Source: an uncultured Eubacteriales bacterium (GTDB lineage: Bacteria; Bacillota; Clostridia; Peptostreptococcales; Anaerovoracaceae). From it: a DNA stretch of 11,310 nucleotides. Location of the stretch: contig URWB01000080.1 in assembly GCA_900551415.1 (NCBI GenBank), positions 1 to 11,310 on the forward strand. Reading direction: 5' to 3'. The translations under genes and the position numbers were made by a program. Below, piece after piece: positions 1 through 6,062 of this stretch (position 1 is its first letter; the number at the start of each line of letters is the position of its first letter). Below the pieces are notes generated by a model, which saw only the letters and a list, made by a program, of their open reading frames with translations, was not told the origin of the DNA and did no database searches.

Positions 1-1231
1 AAAGGTTTTCCGGACGAAGTCTCATATCTTCGAAGGATTCCTTGAACATTCTGCCCGGAAGTACCAGGGATAAGTACTGGTCACAGCATACTGCGTTTGT
101 GATGATACACATTAACTCAGTGGAGAGAACCAGACCGCCTCTGCCTTTTGCAACCTTCAGGAAGATCGATGCGAAGGAAGCCATCATGCCGGTGCAGTCT
201 AAGATACCGCCGAAGCACATTGCTGACAGAATGATGGAGATCGTCCACATCATGCCCTGTACACTGGAGGAGGACAGCAGGCTGCTGAGTTCTTCAATAA
301 TAGGAGAAGCGCCCTCCGGAACAACACCTAAGGAGATACCGTTGTTCATGATGTAGAATACGTTGTTGATCACCTTGTCCTCGAGCGCTGTTTCGATCGC
401 TGCATGATTCATGAACATGAACGGAATTGCGATGACAGCACCGCCTACCAGAGACGGGATCGCCGGAAGCTTTAATGCGACTGCGCAGATAACGAACAGC
501 GGCGGAACCAGTGTGACAACACTGATATTGGATGACTGCTGAATGAAGCCCAAGATCTCGTCGATGACGGACATGTCCGGTTCATTGCTGGAAGCATGCA
601 TGAAGCCCATGATCGCATACACAACCAAAGCGATCAGCATGGAAGTACCGGTGGTGTAAACCATGTGCTTGATGTGTCCGAACAGGGTCGCACCTGCCAT
701 CGCCGGAGCGAGGTTGGTCGTGTCGGATAACGGGGACATCTTGTCACCGAAGTAAGCACCGGATACAACAGCACCTGCTGTCATGGCCGGCGGGAATCCG
801 AGCGCTGCACCGACGCCCATCAGAGCGACGCCCATGGAACCCGCGGTCGACCAGGATGAACCTGTCGCCAGAGATACGATGGAGCAAAGGATACAAGCGG
901 TTACGAGGAATACCTTCGGGCTGATGATCTTAATTCCATAATACATCATGGAAGGAATTGTACCTGCTGCCATCCAGGAAGCGATGATCGCGCCGAGGAT
1001 TGCAAGAATGAGGATCGCCTGCATGGACCGGTTGATCGATGCCAGGATACCCTGTTCCAGGTAAGCCCATTTCCAGCCGTTTAAGCAAGCGATGATGCCC
1101 GCGAAAGAAGCTGCGAGGATAAGTGCGATGTGAGGCTCTCCACCTGTGTCTTTGACGATGGACCAGACTAACAAGCCGATCATCACGAGCATAACCAGAA
1201 TGGTTTGCCACAAAGGAATCTTTTTACCCAT
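1..1231 (-). CDS. nhaC: Na+/H+ antiporter, NhaC family (C-terminus cut off by window edge)
   Basis: Integral membrane antiporter that exchanges Na+ for H+ and helps pH and sodium homeostasis. The ATG at 1229-1231 is preceded by a strong AAGGAGG site on the minus strand, and 410 codons are open down to the edge with no stop. The N-terminus (MGKKIPLWQTILVMLVM) begins a series of hydrophobic segments. Two family-typical blocks are visible: GSSWSTAG at about residues 124-131 and GAYFGDKMSPLSDTTNLA at about 158-175, the conserved ion-site region of NhaC/NhaD-like carriers. NhaC proteins are usually somewhat longer than 450 aa, so perhaps 50 residues lie outside. It has its own promoter and is probably transcribed alone or with genes further left. 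The family is clear; the transported ion could also be coupled to an organic acid (as in malate-lactate MleN relatives), which cannot be decided here. Confidence 0.93.
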   Translation of the reverse strand, partial: MGKKIPLWQTILVMLVMIGLLVWSIVKDTGGEPHIALILAASFAGIIACLNGWKWAYLEQGILASINRSMQAILILAILGAIIASWMAAGTIPSMMYYGIKIISPKVFLVTACILCSIVSLATGSSWSTAGSMGVALMGVGAALGFPPAMTAGAVVSGAYFGDKMSPLSDTTNLAPAMAGATLFGHIKHMVYTTGTSMLIALVVYAIMGFMHASSNEPDMSVIDEILGFIQQSSNISVVTLVPPLFVICAVALKLPAIPSLVGGAVIAIPFMFMNHAAIETALEDKVINNVFYIMNNGISLGVVPEGASPIIEELSSLLSSSSVQGMMWTISIILSAMCFGGILDCTGMMASFASIFLKVAKGRGGLVLSTELMCIITNAVCCDQYLSLVLPGRMFKESFEDMRLRPENL

Positions 1232-1276
1232 AATAAAGTCCTCCTTAATCATATGAAGTTAAATAAATAAAGAATG

Positions 1277-1292
1277 AGTGTTGTTTAACACT
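1277..1292. promoter_or_regulatory. Palindrome at the nhaC transcription start, possible operator or leader hairpin
   Basis: AGTGTT (1277-1282) and AACACT (1287-1292) form perfect 6-bp arms around a 4-nt centre. The element covers about +1 to +16 of the predicted transcript. It could bind a repressor or fold as a small 5' hairpin. The function is inferred from position only. Confidence 0.4.
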
Positions 1293-1298
1293 AGGCTC

Positions 1299-1327
1299 AT
1301 TATAACCTCTAGTTAAAAACTTGTCAA
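1299..1327 (-). promoter_or_regulatory. Sigma-A-type promoter of the nhaC-like gene
   Basis: On the minus strand, TTGACA (1322-1327) and TATAAT (1299-1304) are both perfect consensus and separated by exactly 17 bp. Transcription should start near 1292, giving a leader of about 60 nt before the ATG at 1231. Confidence 0.85.
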
Positions 1328-1389
1328 CAAAAGCTTGCGTCAATGTGAAGAAAATTTGAAGAACTTTTGAAGATTTCGACATAAATAAG

Positions 1390-1424
1390 AGGCTTGAATC
1401 CGCAAAAAAACTAGATTCAAGCCT
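1390..1424 (-). terminator. Rho-independent terminator after the SCIFF maturase gene
   Basis: The arms AGGCTTGAATC (1390-1400) and GATTCAAGCCT (1414-1424) are 11-bp perfect complements with a 13-nt loop. On the minus strand the stem starts 15 nt after the maturase stop codon and is followed by a modest T-rich stretch (CTTATTTAT). The unusual run of seven T lies in the loop instead of after the stem. Confidence 0.7.
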
Positions 1425-1438
1425 ATGTTAATAAACTG

Positions 1439-2830
1439 TTAAGAAACGAAAATTTCGGCGATTTTGAGCATGATCGCGCACTCTATACGCTTGCGGAACA
1501 GCTCGCAGCCGTATTCGTAAACGCCGTTGATGTCGCCGGACGCGTGGTAAGCGTTCGCCGCGCAGCCGCCGGAGCAGTAGAGTCTTGCCCAGCAGTCATC
1601 ACACTCCCTGCGGGAATAGACGTTGCACTGGCGGAACTTCTCCTGCATGTCGGTATTGGTCACGCCGTCCCAGATATTGCCCATCCGGTAGGCCTCGTCG
1701 CCGACGAACTGATGACAGGGATAGAGCTCGCCCTGCGGCGTGACGGCGAAGTATTCCGTACCGGAGCCGCAGCCCGCGATGCGCTTATAAATGCAAGGAC
1801 CGTGGTTGAGGTCGATCATATAATGATAGAAGGTGATCGGACGACCTTCCTTTTGGCGTGCGAGCATCGCCTCTGCCAGCTTTTCATACTGCGAAAACAG
1901 GATCGGCAGGTCCTCCGCGGTCAGCGCAGACGGGTCGCTTGGGTCGCAGACGACCGGTTCCATCGAAAGCTTCGTGAAGCCGAGGTCCGCGAGGTGCAGG
2001 ATGTCGTTGGTGAAATCCGGGTTGGCGTGGGTGTAAGTGCCGCGGACGTAATAATCACGTTCGCCGCGGCGTCTTGCGAACTCCTGAAACTTCGGGATGA
2101 TCGTATCATAGCTGCCGCGCCCCTGATAGTCTACGCGGAAGCGATCGTGCACTTCCTTGCGGCCGTCGATGCTCATGACGACGTTCTGCATCTCGCGGTT
2201 GGAGAATTCGATCACATCGTCGTCAACATTGACGCCGTTGGTGGTCAGCGTGAAGCGGAAACGCTTATGATGCGGCGCTTCCAGACTGCGGCCGTAGCGG
2301 ACGAGTTCTTTGACGACCTCCCAGTTCATCAGCGGCTCGCCGCCGAAGAAGTCCACCTCCAGATTGGTGTGGCTGCCGGAGTTTTCGACTAAAAAGTCCA
2401 GCGCTCGTTTGCCGACTTCCAGCGGCATGAGCGCGCTTTCGCCGTGGTACTTGCCCTGCCCGGCGAAGCAGTAGCTGCAGTTGAGGTTGCAGCTGTGGGC
2501 GACGTGCAGGCAGAGTGCCTTGATGTCGCGGGAATTATTTTTGAACTGTCCGGCGATGTCCGCGTAGACGTCCGGCGCGAACAGCTTTTTGGCGTCTTTA
2601 AGCTGTTGGATTTCGCTGTAGCATTCCCGCAGGTCTGTCTCGCTGACGGTCTCGCCGTCTGCTGTCTGCCTGCCGCCGTATTTGGCGAGCAGTGCGGAGA
2701 TGATTTCGTCCTCTGTTTTATCTTCGAACATCGCGATCATGTCATAGGCAATCTCGTCCACGACATGAATGGCGCCGGAATAGGTGTCCAGCACAATGTT
2801 GTAACCGTTTAGCTGATATTGATGAATCAA
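1439..2830 (-). CDS. scfB: SCIFF peptide radical SAM maturase (thioether-forming, SPASM domain)
   Basis: A radical S-adenosylmethionine enzyme that forms Cys-to-Thr thioether (sactipeptide-class/ranthipeptide) links in the SCIFF precursor encoded just upstream; homologues CteB and Tte1186 are characterised. The 463-aa product starts with an RRE-like region (about 1-90; opening IHQYQLNGYNIVLD is family-typical). The 4Fe-4S motif CNLNCSYC follows (Cys114, Cys118, Cys121), then FFGGEPLMNWE. A Cys-rich SPASM region with auxiliary clusters covers about 346-451, including CGSGTEYFAVTPQGELYPC and CDDCWARLYCSGGC. The start chosen is TTG at 2828-2830, with AGGAAAGG at 2841-2848 and a 10-nt spacer. The frame is open up to an ATG at 2929, but that start would place the terminator hairpin inside the gene and add a non-family N-terminus. 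The gene lies 108 nt after scfA and ends in a terminator. Confidence 0.95.
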   Translation of the reverse strand: MIHQYQLNGYNIVLDTYSGAIHVVDEIAYDMIAMFEDKTEDEIISALLAKYGGRQTADGETVSETDLRECYSEIQQLKDAKKLFAPDVYADIAGQFKNNSRDIKALCLHVAHSCNLNCSYCFAGQGKYHGESALMPLEVGKRALDFLVENSGSHTNLEVDFFGGEPLMNWEVVKELVRYGRSLEAPHHKRFRFTLTTNGVNVDDDVIEFSNREMQNVVMSIDGRKEVHDRFRVDYQGRGSYDTIIPKFQEFARRRGERDYYVRGTYTHANPDFTNDILHLADLGFTKLSMEPVVCDPSDPSALTAEDLPILFSQYEKLAEAMLARQKEGRPITFYHYMIDLNHGPCIYKRIAGCGSGTEYFAVTPQGELYPCHQFVGDEAYRMGNIWDGVTNTDMQEKFRQCNVYSRRECDDCWARLYCSGGCAANAYHASGDINGVYEYGCELFRKRIECAIMLKIAEIFVS

Positions 2831-2840
2831 TGGAATGGTT

Positions 2841-2848
2841 CCTTTCCT
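2841..2848 (-). promoter_or_regulatory. Ribosome binding site that fixes the TTG start of the maturase
   Basis: On the minus strand AGGAAAGG sits 10 nt before TTG (2828-2830). No ATG lies in frame nearby, and the residues after TTG (IHQYQLNGYN) match the usual N-terminus of SCIFF maturases. Confidence 0.75.
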
Positions 2849-2882
2849 GATCTGCTTGATATGTTTTTTGATATGCTTTGCC

Positions 2883-2919
2883 AAAAAAATACCCGCCTGC
2901 GCCGTTTCCGGACAGGCGG
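2883..2919 (-). terminator. Terminator/attenuator hairpin between scfA and scfB
   Basis: On the minus strand CCGCCTG pairs with CAGGCGG (2913-2919 with 2893-2899). The loop contains a further CCG-GAAA-CGG mini-stem with a GNRA-type tetraloop. GTATTTTTTT follows (seven T at 2883-2889). This is a classical intrinsic terminator lying 19 nt after the precursor stop. Partial read-through would give abundant precursor mRNA and less maturase mRNA, as often seen in RiPP operons. Confidence 0.85.
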
Positions 2920-2938
2920 ACAGGGTCATGCGCCCATA

Positions 2939-3085
2939 CTATTTTTCATCGTTTTCGCAAGCCTGATTTGCCACGCCGCAGGATGTCTTGCATGCGGACT
3001 GACAGGAAGTCTGGCATTCGCCGCAGCCGCCGGTCACAGCGCTCTTTGCGAGGTCACGCGTCTCAATCGTTTCGATGTGTTTCAT
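2939..3085 (-). CDS. scfA: SCIFF ribosomally synthesised peptide precursor (six cysteines)
   Basis: A 48-aa RiPP precursor, substrate of the adjacent radical SAM maturase. The leader (MKHIETIETRDLAKSAVTGG, residues 1-20) precedes a core CGECQTSCQSACKTSC from Cys21 to Cys36, and the last Cys is at 43. The six Cys are 21, 24, 28, 32, 36 and 43, the six-cysteines-in-about-forty-five-residues signature. The Thr residues 26 and 34 lie among them; Cys-Thr thioethers are known for homologues. AGGAGG at 3094-3099 lies 8 nt before the ATG, and a 17-bp-spaced promoter is upstream. The mature product's role is unknown in any organism as far as I know; a regulatory or quorum-type role has been suggested because the pair is so conserved in Clostridia. 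Confidence 0.96.
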   Translation of the reverse strand: MKHIETIETRDLAKSAVTGGCGECQTSCQSACKTSCGVANQACENDEK

Positions 3086-3135
3086 GGGAATAGCCTCCTT
3101 TCACGAATGGATAACTGCGTTTTGCATACCCAATT

Positions 3136-3164
3136 ATTATACCTTCCTTTTGCCTTGCCGTCAA
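3136..3164 (-). promoter_or_regulatory. Sigma-A-type promoter of the SCIFF locus
   Basis: On the minus strand TTGACG (3159-3164) and a perfect TATAAT (3136-3141) are 17 bp apart. The start should be near 3129, leaving a leader of about 44 nt with AGGAGG before scfA. Confidence 0.82.
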
Positions 3165-3309
3165 TGCCGGGCAGAGAAATTTTCGCGGGAAAATCCAAAA
3201 GATCGGGACGACCTAGGGCTTTTGGGGAATTCGGCAGACCTTGAGAAAATGTTTTCTTGGGGGAAATGCGCGCGGGGATGGGCTGCCTGCGGAGACGTCA
3301 AAAAAAGGC

Positions 3310-3338
3310 TTGACAGAAAACTGTGTTACTCATATAAT
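3310..3338 (+). promoter_or_regulatory. Sigma-A-type promoter of the GntR/ABC operon
   Basis: TTGACA (3310-3315) and TATAAT (3333-3338), both perfect consensus, are 17 bp apart. The predicted start near 3345 gives a leader of about 119 nt to the GntR ATG. The -10 box overlaps the first operator-like palindrome, so a repressor bound there would block RNA polymerase. Confidence 0.87.
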
Positions 3339-3360
3339 ACGGTTAAGGGAACTGTATTAT
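3334..3360. promoter_or_regulatory. Operator-like palindrome 1 (ATAATAC-N13-GTATTAT)
   Basis: Perfect 7-bp arms (3334-3340 and 3354-3360) are separated by 13 nt. Symmetry continues inside: GTT at 3342-3344 pairs with AAC at 3350-3352. The element covers the -10 box and the predicted start. A 13-bp gap between short arms is the arrangement I recall for the Bacillus subtilis YtrA operator, which fits the YtrA-type regulator encoded next door. Confidence 0.72.
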
Positions 3361-3366
3361 TCGCAT

Positions 3367-3389
3367 AGTACGGTTTGCGATGAAGTACT
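3367..3389. promoter_or_regulatory. Operator-like palindrome 2 (AGTAC-N13-GTACT)
   Basis: Perfect 5-bp arms (3367-3371 and 3385-3389) have the same 13-nt spacing as palindrome 1. The site sits 31 bp downstream of palindrome 1 in register, and TACGGTT recurs at the same place in both (3338-3344 and 3369-3375). It lies in the early transcribed region and is probably a second binding site for the same repressor. Confidence 0.6.
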
Positions 3390-3407
3390 TCAATATTTGT
3401 TTATGTG

Positions 3408-3435
3408 ATTTGAGAGTCAGAATTTGAGAGACAGA
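3408..3435 (+). repeat. Tandem 14-bp repeat in the operon leader
   Basis: ATTTGAGAGTCAGA (3408-3421) is followed directly by ATTTGAGAGACAGA (3422-3435), one mismatch in 14. It lies in the 5' leader between the operators and the GntR gene. The function is unknown; it may be simple slippage duplication. Confidence 0.7.
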
Positions 3436-3463
3436 AACAGAAAGGGGGCGGGCGCAGAGCAGG

Positions 3464-3862
3464 ATGATACGTTTTGAAGAAATGAAGCTGGATGAGAACA
3501 GTCCGATCTATATGCAGATCATTGATTTTATCAGGGGCGGTCTGGTAGCCGGGACGATCGTTTATGGGGATGAACTTCCGTCGCGGCGCGTGCTTTCGGC
3601 GATTTTGGGCATCAATCCCAATACAGTGCAGAAGGCGTACGCGATGCTGGAGACCGGGGAGCTGATCCGTTCGCATACGGGGGCGAAGAGCTGTATCAGT
3701 GCCTCACCGCAAAAAATTGCCGAGATCAAGGACGCGCTGGCCGAAGAAGGGGGGCGGCGCGCCGTGCAGACGCTGAAGGCTGCGGGGTACAGCAAGGCGG
3801 AGGCGATTGCGATGATCGAGCGATACTGGGATGCAGAGGACAGGAGGGAATCGGAGAAATGA
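3464..3862 (+). CDS. GntR family transcriptional regulator, YtrA subfamily
   Basis: A 132-aa DNA-binding repressor, the usual short length for YtrA-type GntR proteins. The winged helix-turn-helix covers about residues 10-75, with the family pattern SPIYMQIIDFIRGG, then GDELPSRR and LGINPNTVQKAYAMLE in the recognition helix region. The remaining 50 or so residues are helical and too short for the FCD or UTRA ligand domains of larger GntR classes, so it probably dimerises through this tail. The ATG at 3464 is the only plausible nearby start, although the best SD-like run (AAAGGGGG, 3441-3448) is rather distant; an ATG at 3482 is an alternative. The stop overlaps the next gene (ATGA), implying translational coupling. 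It probably autoregulates through the two palindromes upstream. Ligand or inducing signal cannot be seen. Confidence 0.92.
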   Translation: MIRFEEMKLDENSPIYMQIIDFIRGGLVAGTIVYGDELPSRRVLSAILGINPNTVQKAYAMLETGELIRSHTGAKSCISASPQKIAEIKDALAEEGGRRAVQTLKAAGYSKAEAIAMIERYWDAEDRRESEK

Positions 3863-4773
3863 AAATAACAGGGAAAGAAAAAACAAAAGAAAAAGAATCG
3901 CGCAGCAGGCGCAAAGCGGACTATCTGTCCGTCTATGATCTGTTTCTGCGCAGCGGGGGCTGCAAGGTCGGTATTGTCATCGCGCTGACTTTGCTGGCGG
4001 AGGCGATCACGCTGGTCGTACTGATGCAAGGCGAGACGATGTATTATGAAAATCTGTTCGCGCGGGGCGCGGCGCTTCCGTTCGGTATCGGTTTTTTATT
4101 GCTGACGCTGGCGCTGCTCGACCCGCTTAGGGCGCAGAAGAGCAATGTGGACTATACGATACGCAGGCTGCATATCCGGCCGTTGGATGTCTTTTGGGTG
4201 GAGACGGTCTATGTACTGCTGGCATATTTCGTATTTTGGGCGCTGAACGTCACGCTGCTGTACGCGTGCGGAGCCTATTTTACAAGTCATATCTCGACGG
4301 CAGCTAACCGGGAGATGGGGATTTTGCTCGCGTTTGTCCGCACGCCACAGCTCTATATGCTGCTGCCAATCAAGAATGTGACCTTTTGGATCCGCAATAT
4401 CACCGGCGTGCTGGCGCTCTCCGCGTGCATCGCCAGATACAGCTACTTCGCGCGGAAGAATCAGAATAAGACGATTTTGGTCTTTATCAGTGTGGTGCTG
4501 CTCGTCGGCAGTTATGCGTATGTTTTGGGCACCGAGGCAAGCGGAAACCTGCTGGTGGCGGCGCTCATGGCAAGCTGCTTCACTTCGGCAAGGGTGAGCG
4601 TCAGCGCGGAGGAAAAAGAGCCGGAGGAGGATCCGGCAGCGAGTAGCAAGAATGGTTGGAAAAGAAGAAACGCAGAAAGGATGGTCGAGGATGCAGAAGA
4701 AGCAAGAGCAGAGGCCGCAGGAGGCACGCAAACAGAAACAGAGCAGTCCTGTGACTCCGGCGCACAAATTTAG
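3859..4773 (+). CDS. Multi-pass membrane protein, putative ABC transporter permease subunit A
   Basis: A 304-aa membrane protein, not recognised as a named family. A basic N-terminus (residues 1-20) precedes about six hydrophobic segments near 37-56, 73-89, 111-139, 180-194, 204-224 and 230-242. A hydrophilic, Glu/Ala-rich tail covers 243-304. The cytosolic-looking motif DYTIRRL at 98-104 recurs in the next protein (DYTLRRL). Its place between a YtrA-type regulator and an ABC ATPase suggests it is one half of an ABC-2-like transmembrane domain; that is inference. The start overlaps the GntR stop (ATGA), with GGAGG about 10 nt upstream. The last 83 nt overlap the start of the next gene in another frame, and they encode only the charged tail. 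Confidence 0.72.
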   Translation: MKITGKEKTKEKESRSRRKADYLSVYDLFLRSGGCKVGIVIALTLLAEAITLVVLMQGETMYYENLFARGAALPFGIGFLLLTLALLDPLRAQKSNVDYTIRRLHIRPLDVFWVETVYVLLAYFVFWALNVTLLYACGAYFTSHISTAANREMGILLAFVRTPQLYMLLPIKNVTFWIRNITGVLALSACIARYSYFARKNQNKTILVFISVVLLVGSYAYVLGTEASGNLLVAALMASCFTSARVSVSAEEKEPEEDPAASSKNGWKRRNAERMVEDAEEARAEAAGGTQTETEQSCDSGAQI

Positions 4774-5290
4774 GGATTGGCTCGCATCGCTTCTGCCGCC
4801 GGGCTACAACCGAAGCGAGGAGAAAAGAAACTTTTACGGAACGACCGTGATGGGGCTATTTTACAGTATTCGGAACTTCAGTGTAGACTACCGCGATGCC
4901 TATCGGCTGCTGTGCGACCCGGAGATCATCGATCGACAGGTGCTGCTGCCGGGTGCGATCATGACAGATTTTGTCAGCGTGCTCGGTACGAATCTGCAGC
5001 TGTACCAATGGATGGCAGTGGTACTTTTGGTGATACAGGTTTGGAGCCACTATCGCTATTTCAAGCAGGGCGCGCGGGCGGATTACACGCTGCGCAGGCT
5101 GCCGCAGCGGCACGCGCGGTTCCGGTACTGCTGGAGCCTGCCGCTGCTGGAAGCGGCGGTGAGCCTGCTGCTCATGGTCGTGATGCTGCTGATCTTTTAC
5201 GGATATTACATGTATCTCACACCGGATGCGTGTCTGGCGCCCGGACAGTGGCAGAAGCTGCAGCAGGCAGGCTGGGGAATTTTATGGTAG
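4691..5290 (+). CDS. Membrane protein, putative ABC transporter permease subunit B
   Basis: A 199-aa protein with a highly charged N-terminus (about residues 1-50), a middle region with Tyr/Asp-rich residues, and hydrophobic segments near 105-118 and 150-176. DYTLRRL at 131-137 matches DYTIRRL of the preceding protein and is followed by a Pro. The start is placed at ATG 4691 because AAAGGA (4676-4681) lies 9 nt before it; ATG 4652 is in frame but has a weak ribosome site. Either start lies inside the previous gene (83 or 122 nt overlap), an unusually long overlap. It probably pairs with subunit A to form the transporter's membrane part. The ABC ATPase gene follows after 40 nt. No family name can be given from the sequence. 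Confidence 0.7.
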   Translation: MQKKQEQRPQEARKQKQSSPVTPAHKFRDWLASLLPPGYNRSEEKRNFYGTTVMGLFYSIRNFSVDYRDAYRLLCDPEIIDRQVLLPGAIMTDFVSVLGTNLQLYQWMAVVLLVIQVWSHYRYFKQGARADYTLRRLPQRHARFRYCWSLPLLEAAVSLLLMVVMLLIFYGYYMYLTPDACLAPGQWQKLQQAGWGILW

Positions 5291-5330
5291 AGTCGGTATG
5301 CCCGGCGGAATGGAGATTGGAGATTTTGCA

Positions 5331-6062
5331 ATGATCGAGTTAAAACATGTCACGAAAAAATACAGAAACAAGACCGCGCTGGAGGATGTCAGCCTCTGCT
5401 TCCCGCAGGGGGAGATCGTCGGCTTGTTCGGAGAAAACGGTGCGGGCAAGACCACGCTGATGAAGTCGATCTTGGGCTTCCTCAAGTACAGCGGGGAGAT
5501 CACGCTGGACGGCGAAAAGATCGACTGGCGCAATATCGGCCGCATCGCGTTCGCGACCAGCGAGCACTCGTTTTTCCCGACCATGGATGCCGAGGGGCAC
5601 AAGGCGTTCTATCAGGAACATTTTGGGACTTTCAAGGAAAAACGTTTCGATGCGCTGATGGAGTTCTTCGAGCTGCCGGCAAACCGCGCGATCGGGAAGT
5701 TCTCAACGGGACAGAAGAATCAGTTCGAGGTGCTGCTGGCGCTCTCGCAGGGGGCGGACTATATCCTGATGGATGAACCGTTCGCGGGCAATGACATCTT
5801 TAATCGCGAAGATTTTTATAAAGTGTTGCTGGGGCTGCTGGAGCCAAGCGAAACGGTGATCCTGTCCACCCATCTGATCGAAGAGGTAGAGAATTTCGTC
5901 GGCCGGGCGGTGCTGCTGCACAAGGGTAAGGTGATCGGAGACCTGAACGTGGAGGAAATCCGGGAGTCCGGCAGGACGCTGGTCGAGCTGATCAAGGAAA
6001 GCTATCGCTACCGGGCGGGGCGCGTCGGGCAGGCGATCGCGAAGATGGAGGAAGAGGCATGA
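5331..6062 (+). CDS. ABC transporter ATP-binding protein
   Basis: A 243-aa cytoplasmic nucleotide-binding subunit that drives the adjacent membrane proteins. Walker A GENGAGKT is at 34-41, a degenerate signature FSTGQKNQ at 124-131, Walker B YILMDE at 144-149 and the switch His in STH at 181. The Q-loop position reads TSEHS (76-80), with Glu in place of the usual Gln, as in several ABC-2/YtrB-BcrA-like ATPases. The frame is open from 5226, but ATG 5331 is chosen: GGAG lies 8 nt before it and the protein opens with the typical MIELKHVTKKY. The stop overlaps the next ATG (ATGA). Context with a YtrA-type regulator puts it in the YtrB-like group. The substrate is unknown; antimicrobial-peptide or cell-wall stress response is only a guess from family neighbours. 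Confidence 0.93.
   Translation: MIELKHVTKKYRNKTALEDVSLCFPQGEIVGLFGENGAGKTTLMKSILGFLKYSGEITLDGEKIDWRNIGRIAFATSEHSFFPTMDAEGHKAFYQEHFGTFKEKRFDALMEFFELPANRAIGKFSTGQKNQFEVLLALSQGADYILMDEPFAGNDIFNREDFYKVLLGLLEPSETVILSTHLIEEVENFVGRAVLLHKGKVIGDLNVEEIRESGRTLVELIKESYRYRAGRVGQAIAKMEEEA

Larger units (their letters stand above)
3086..3463. other. Divergent intergenic region between the SCIFF locus and the GntR/ABC operon
   Basis: These 378 nt hold no convincing gene. They contain the minus-strand scfA promoter (3136-3164) and the plus-strand operon promoter (3310-3338). Two operator-like palindromes (3334-3360, 3367-3389), a 14-bp tandem repeat (3408-3435) and a loose inverted repeat (CCAAAAG 3195-3201, CTTTTGG 3219-3225) make up the rest. 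The stretch 3226-3309 shows nothing recognisable. Short open frames here start without a ribosome binding site and encode no recognisable protein. Confidence 0.75.

Noticed and set aside
1544..2392. Plus-strand open frame of 282 codons opposite the SCIFF maturase
   Set aside because: The opposite strand encodes an unmistakable radical SAM/SPASM enzyme; this frame has no motif.
2831..2929. N-terminal extension of the maturase from ATG 2929
   Set aside because: It would include the terminator hairpin, lacks a ribosome site, and adds residues absent from the usual family N-terminus; TTG at 2830 fits better.
3195..3225. Inverted repeat CCAAAAG-N17-CTTTTGG as a terminator or operator
   Set aside because: No T-run follows on either strand and it lies away from both promoters; likely chance.
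3334..3389. The palindromes as a CRISPR array or insertion-sequence end
   Set aside because: Only two imperfect copies, no spacers of regular length, no cas or transposase gene nearby; promoter operators explain them better.
5226..5330. N-terminal extension of the ABC ATPase from ATG 5226
   Set aside because: It overlaps the preceding gene, and the ATPase fold begins at MIELKHV with a good ribosome site before ATG 5331.
4777..5334. Plus-strand open frame of 185 codons in the permease B region
   Set aside because: Ala/Arg/Gly-rich out-of-frame shadow of subunit B with no membrane segments or ribosome site.
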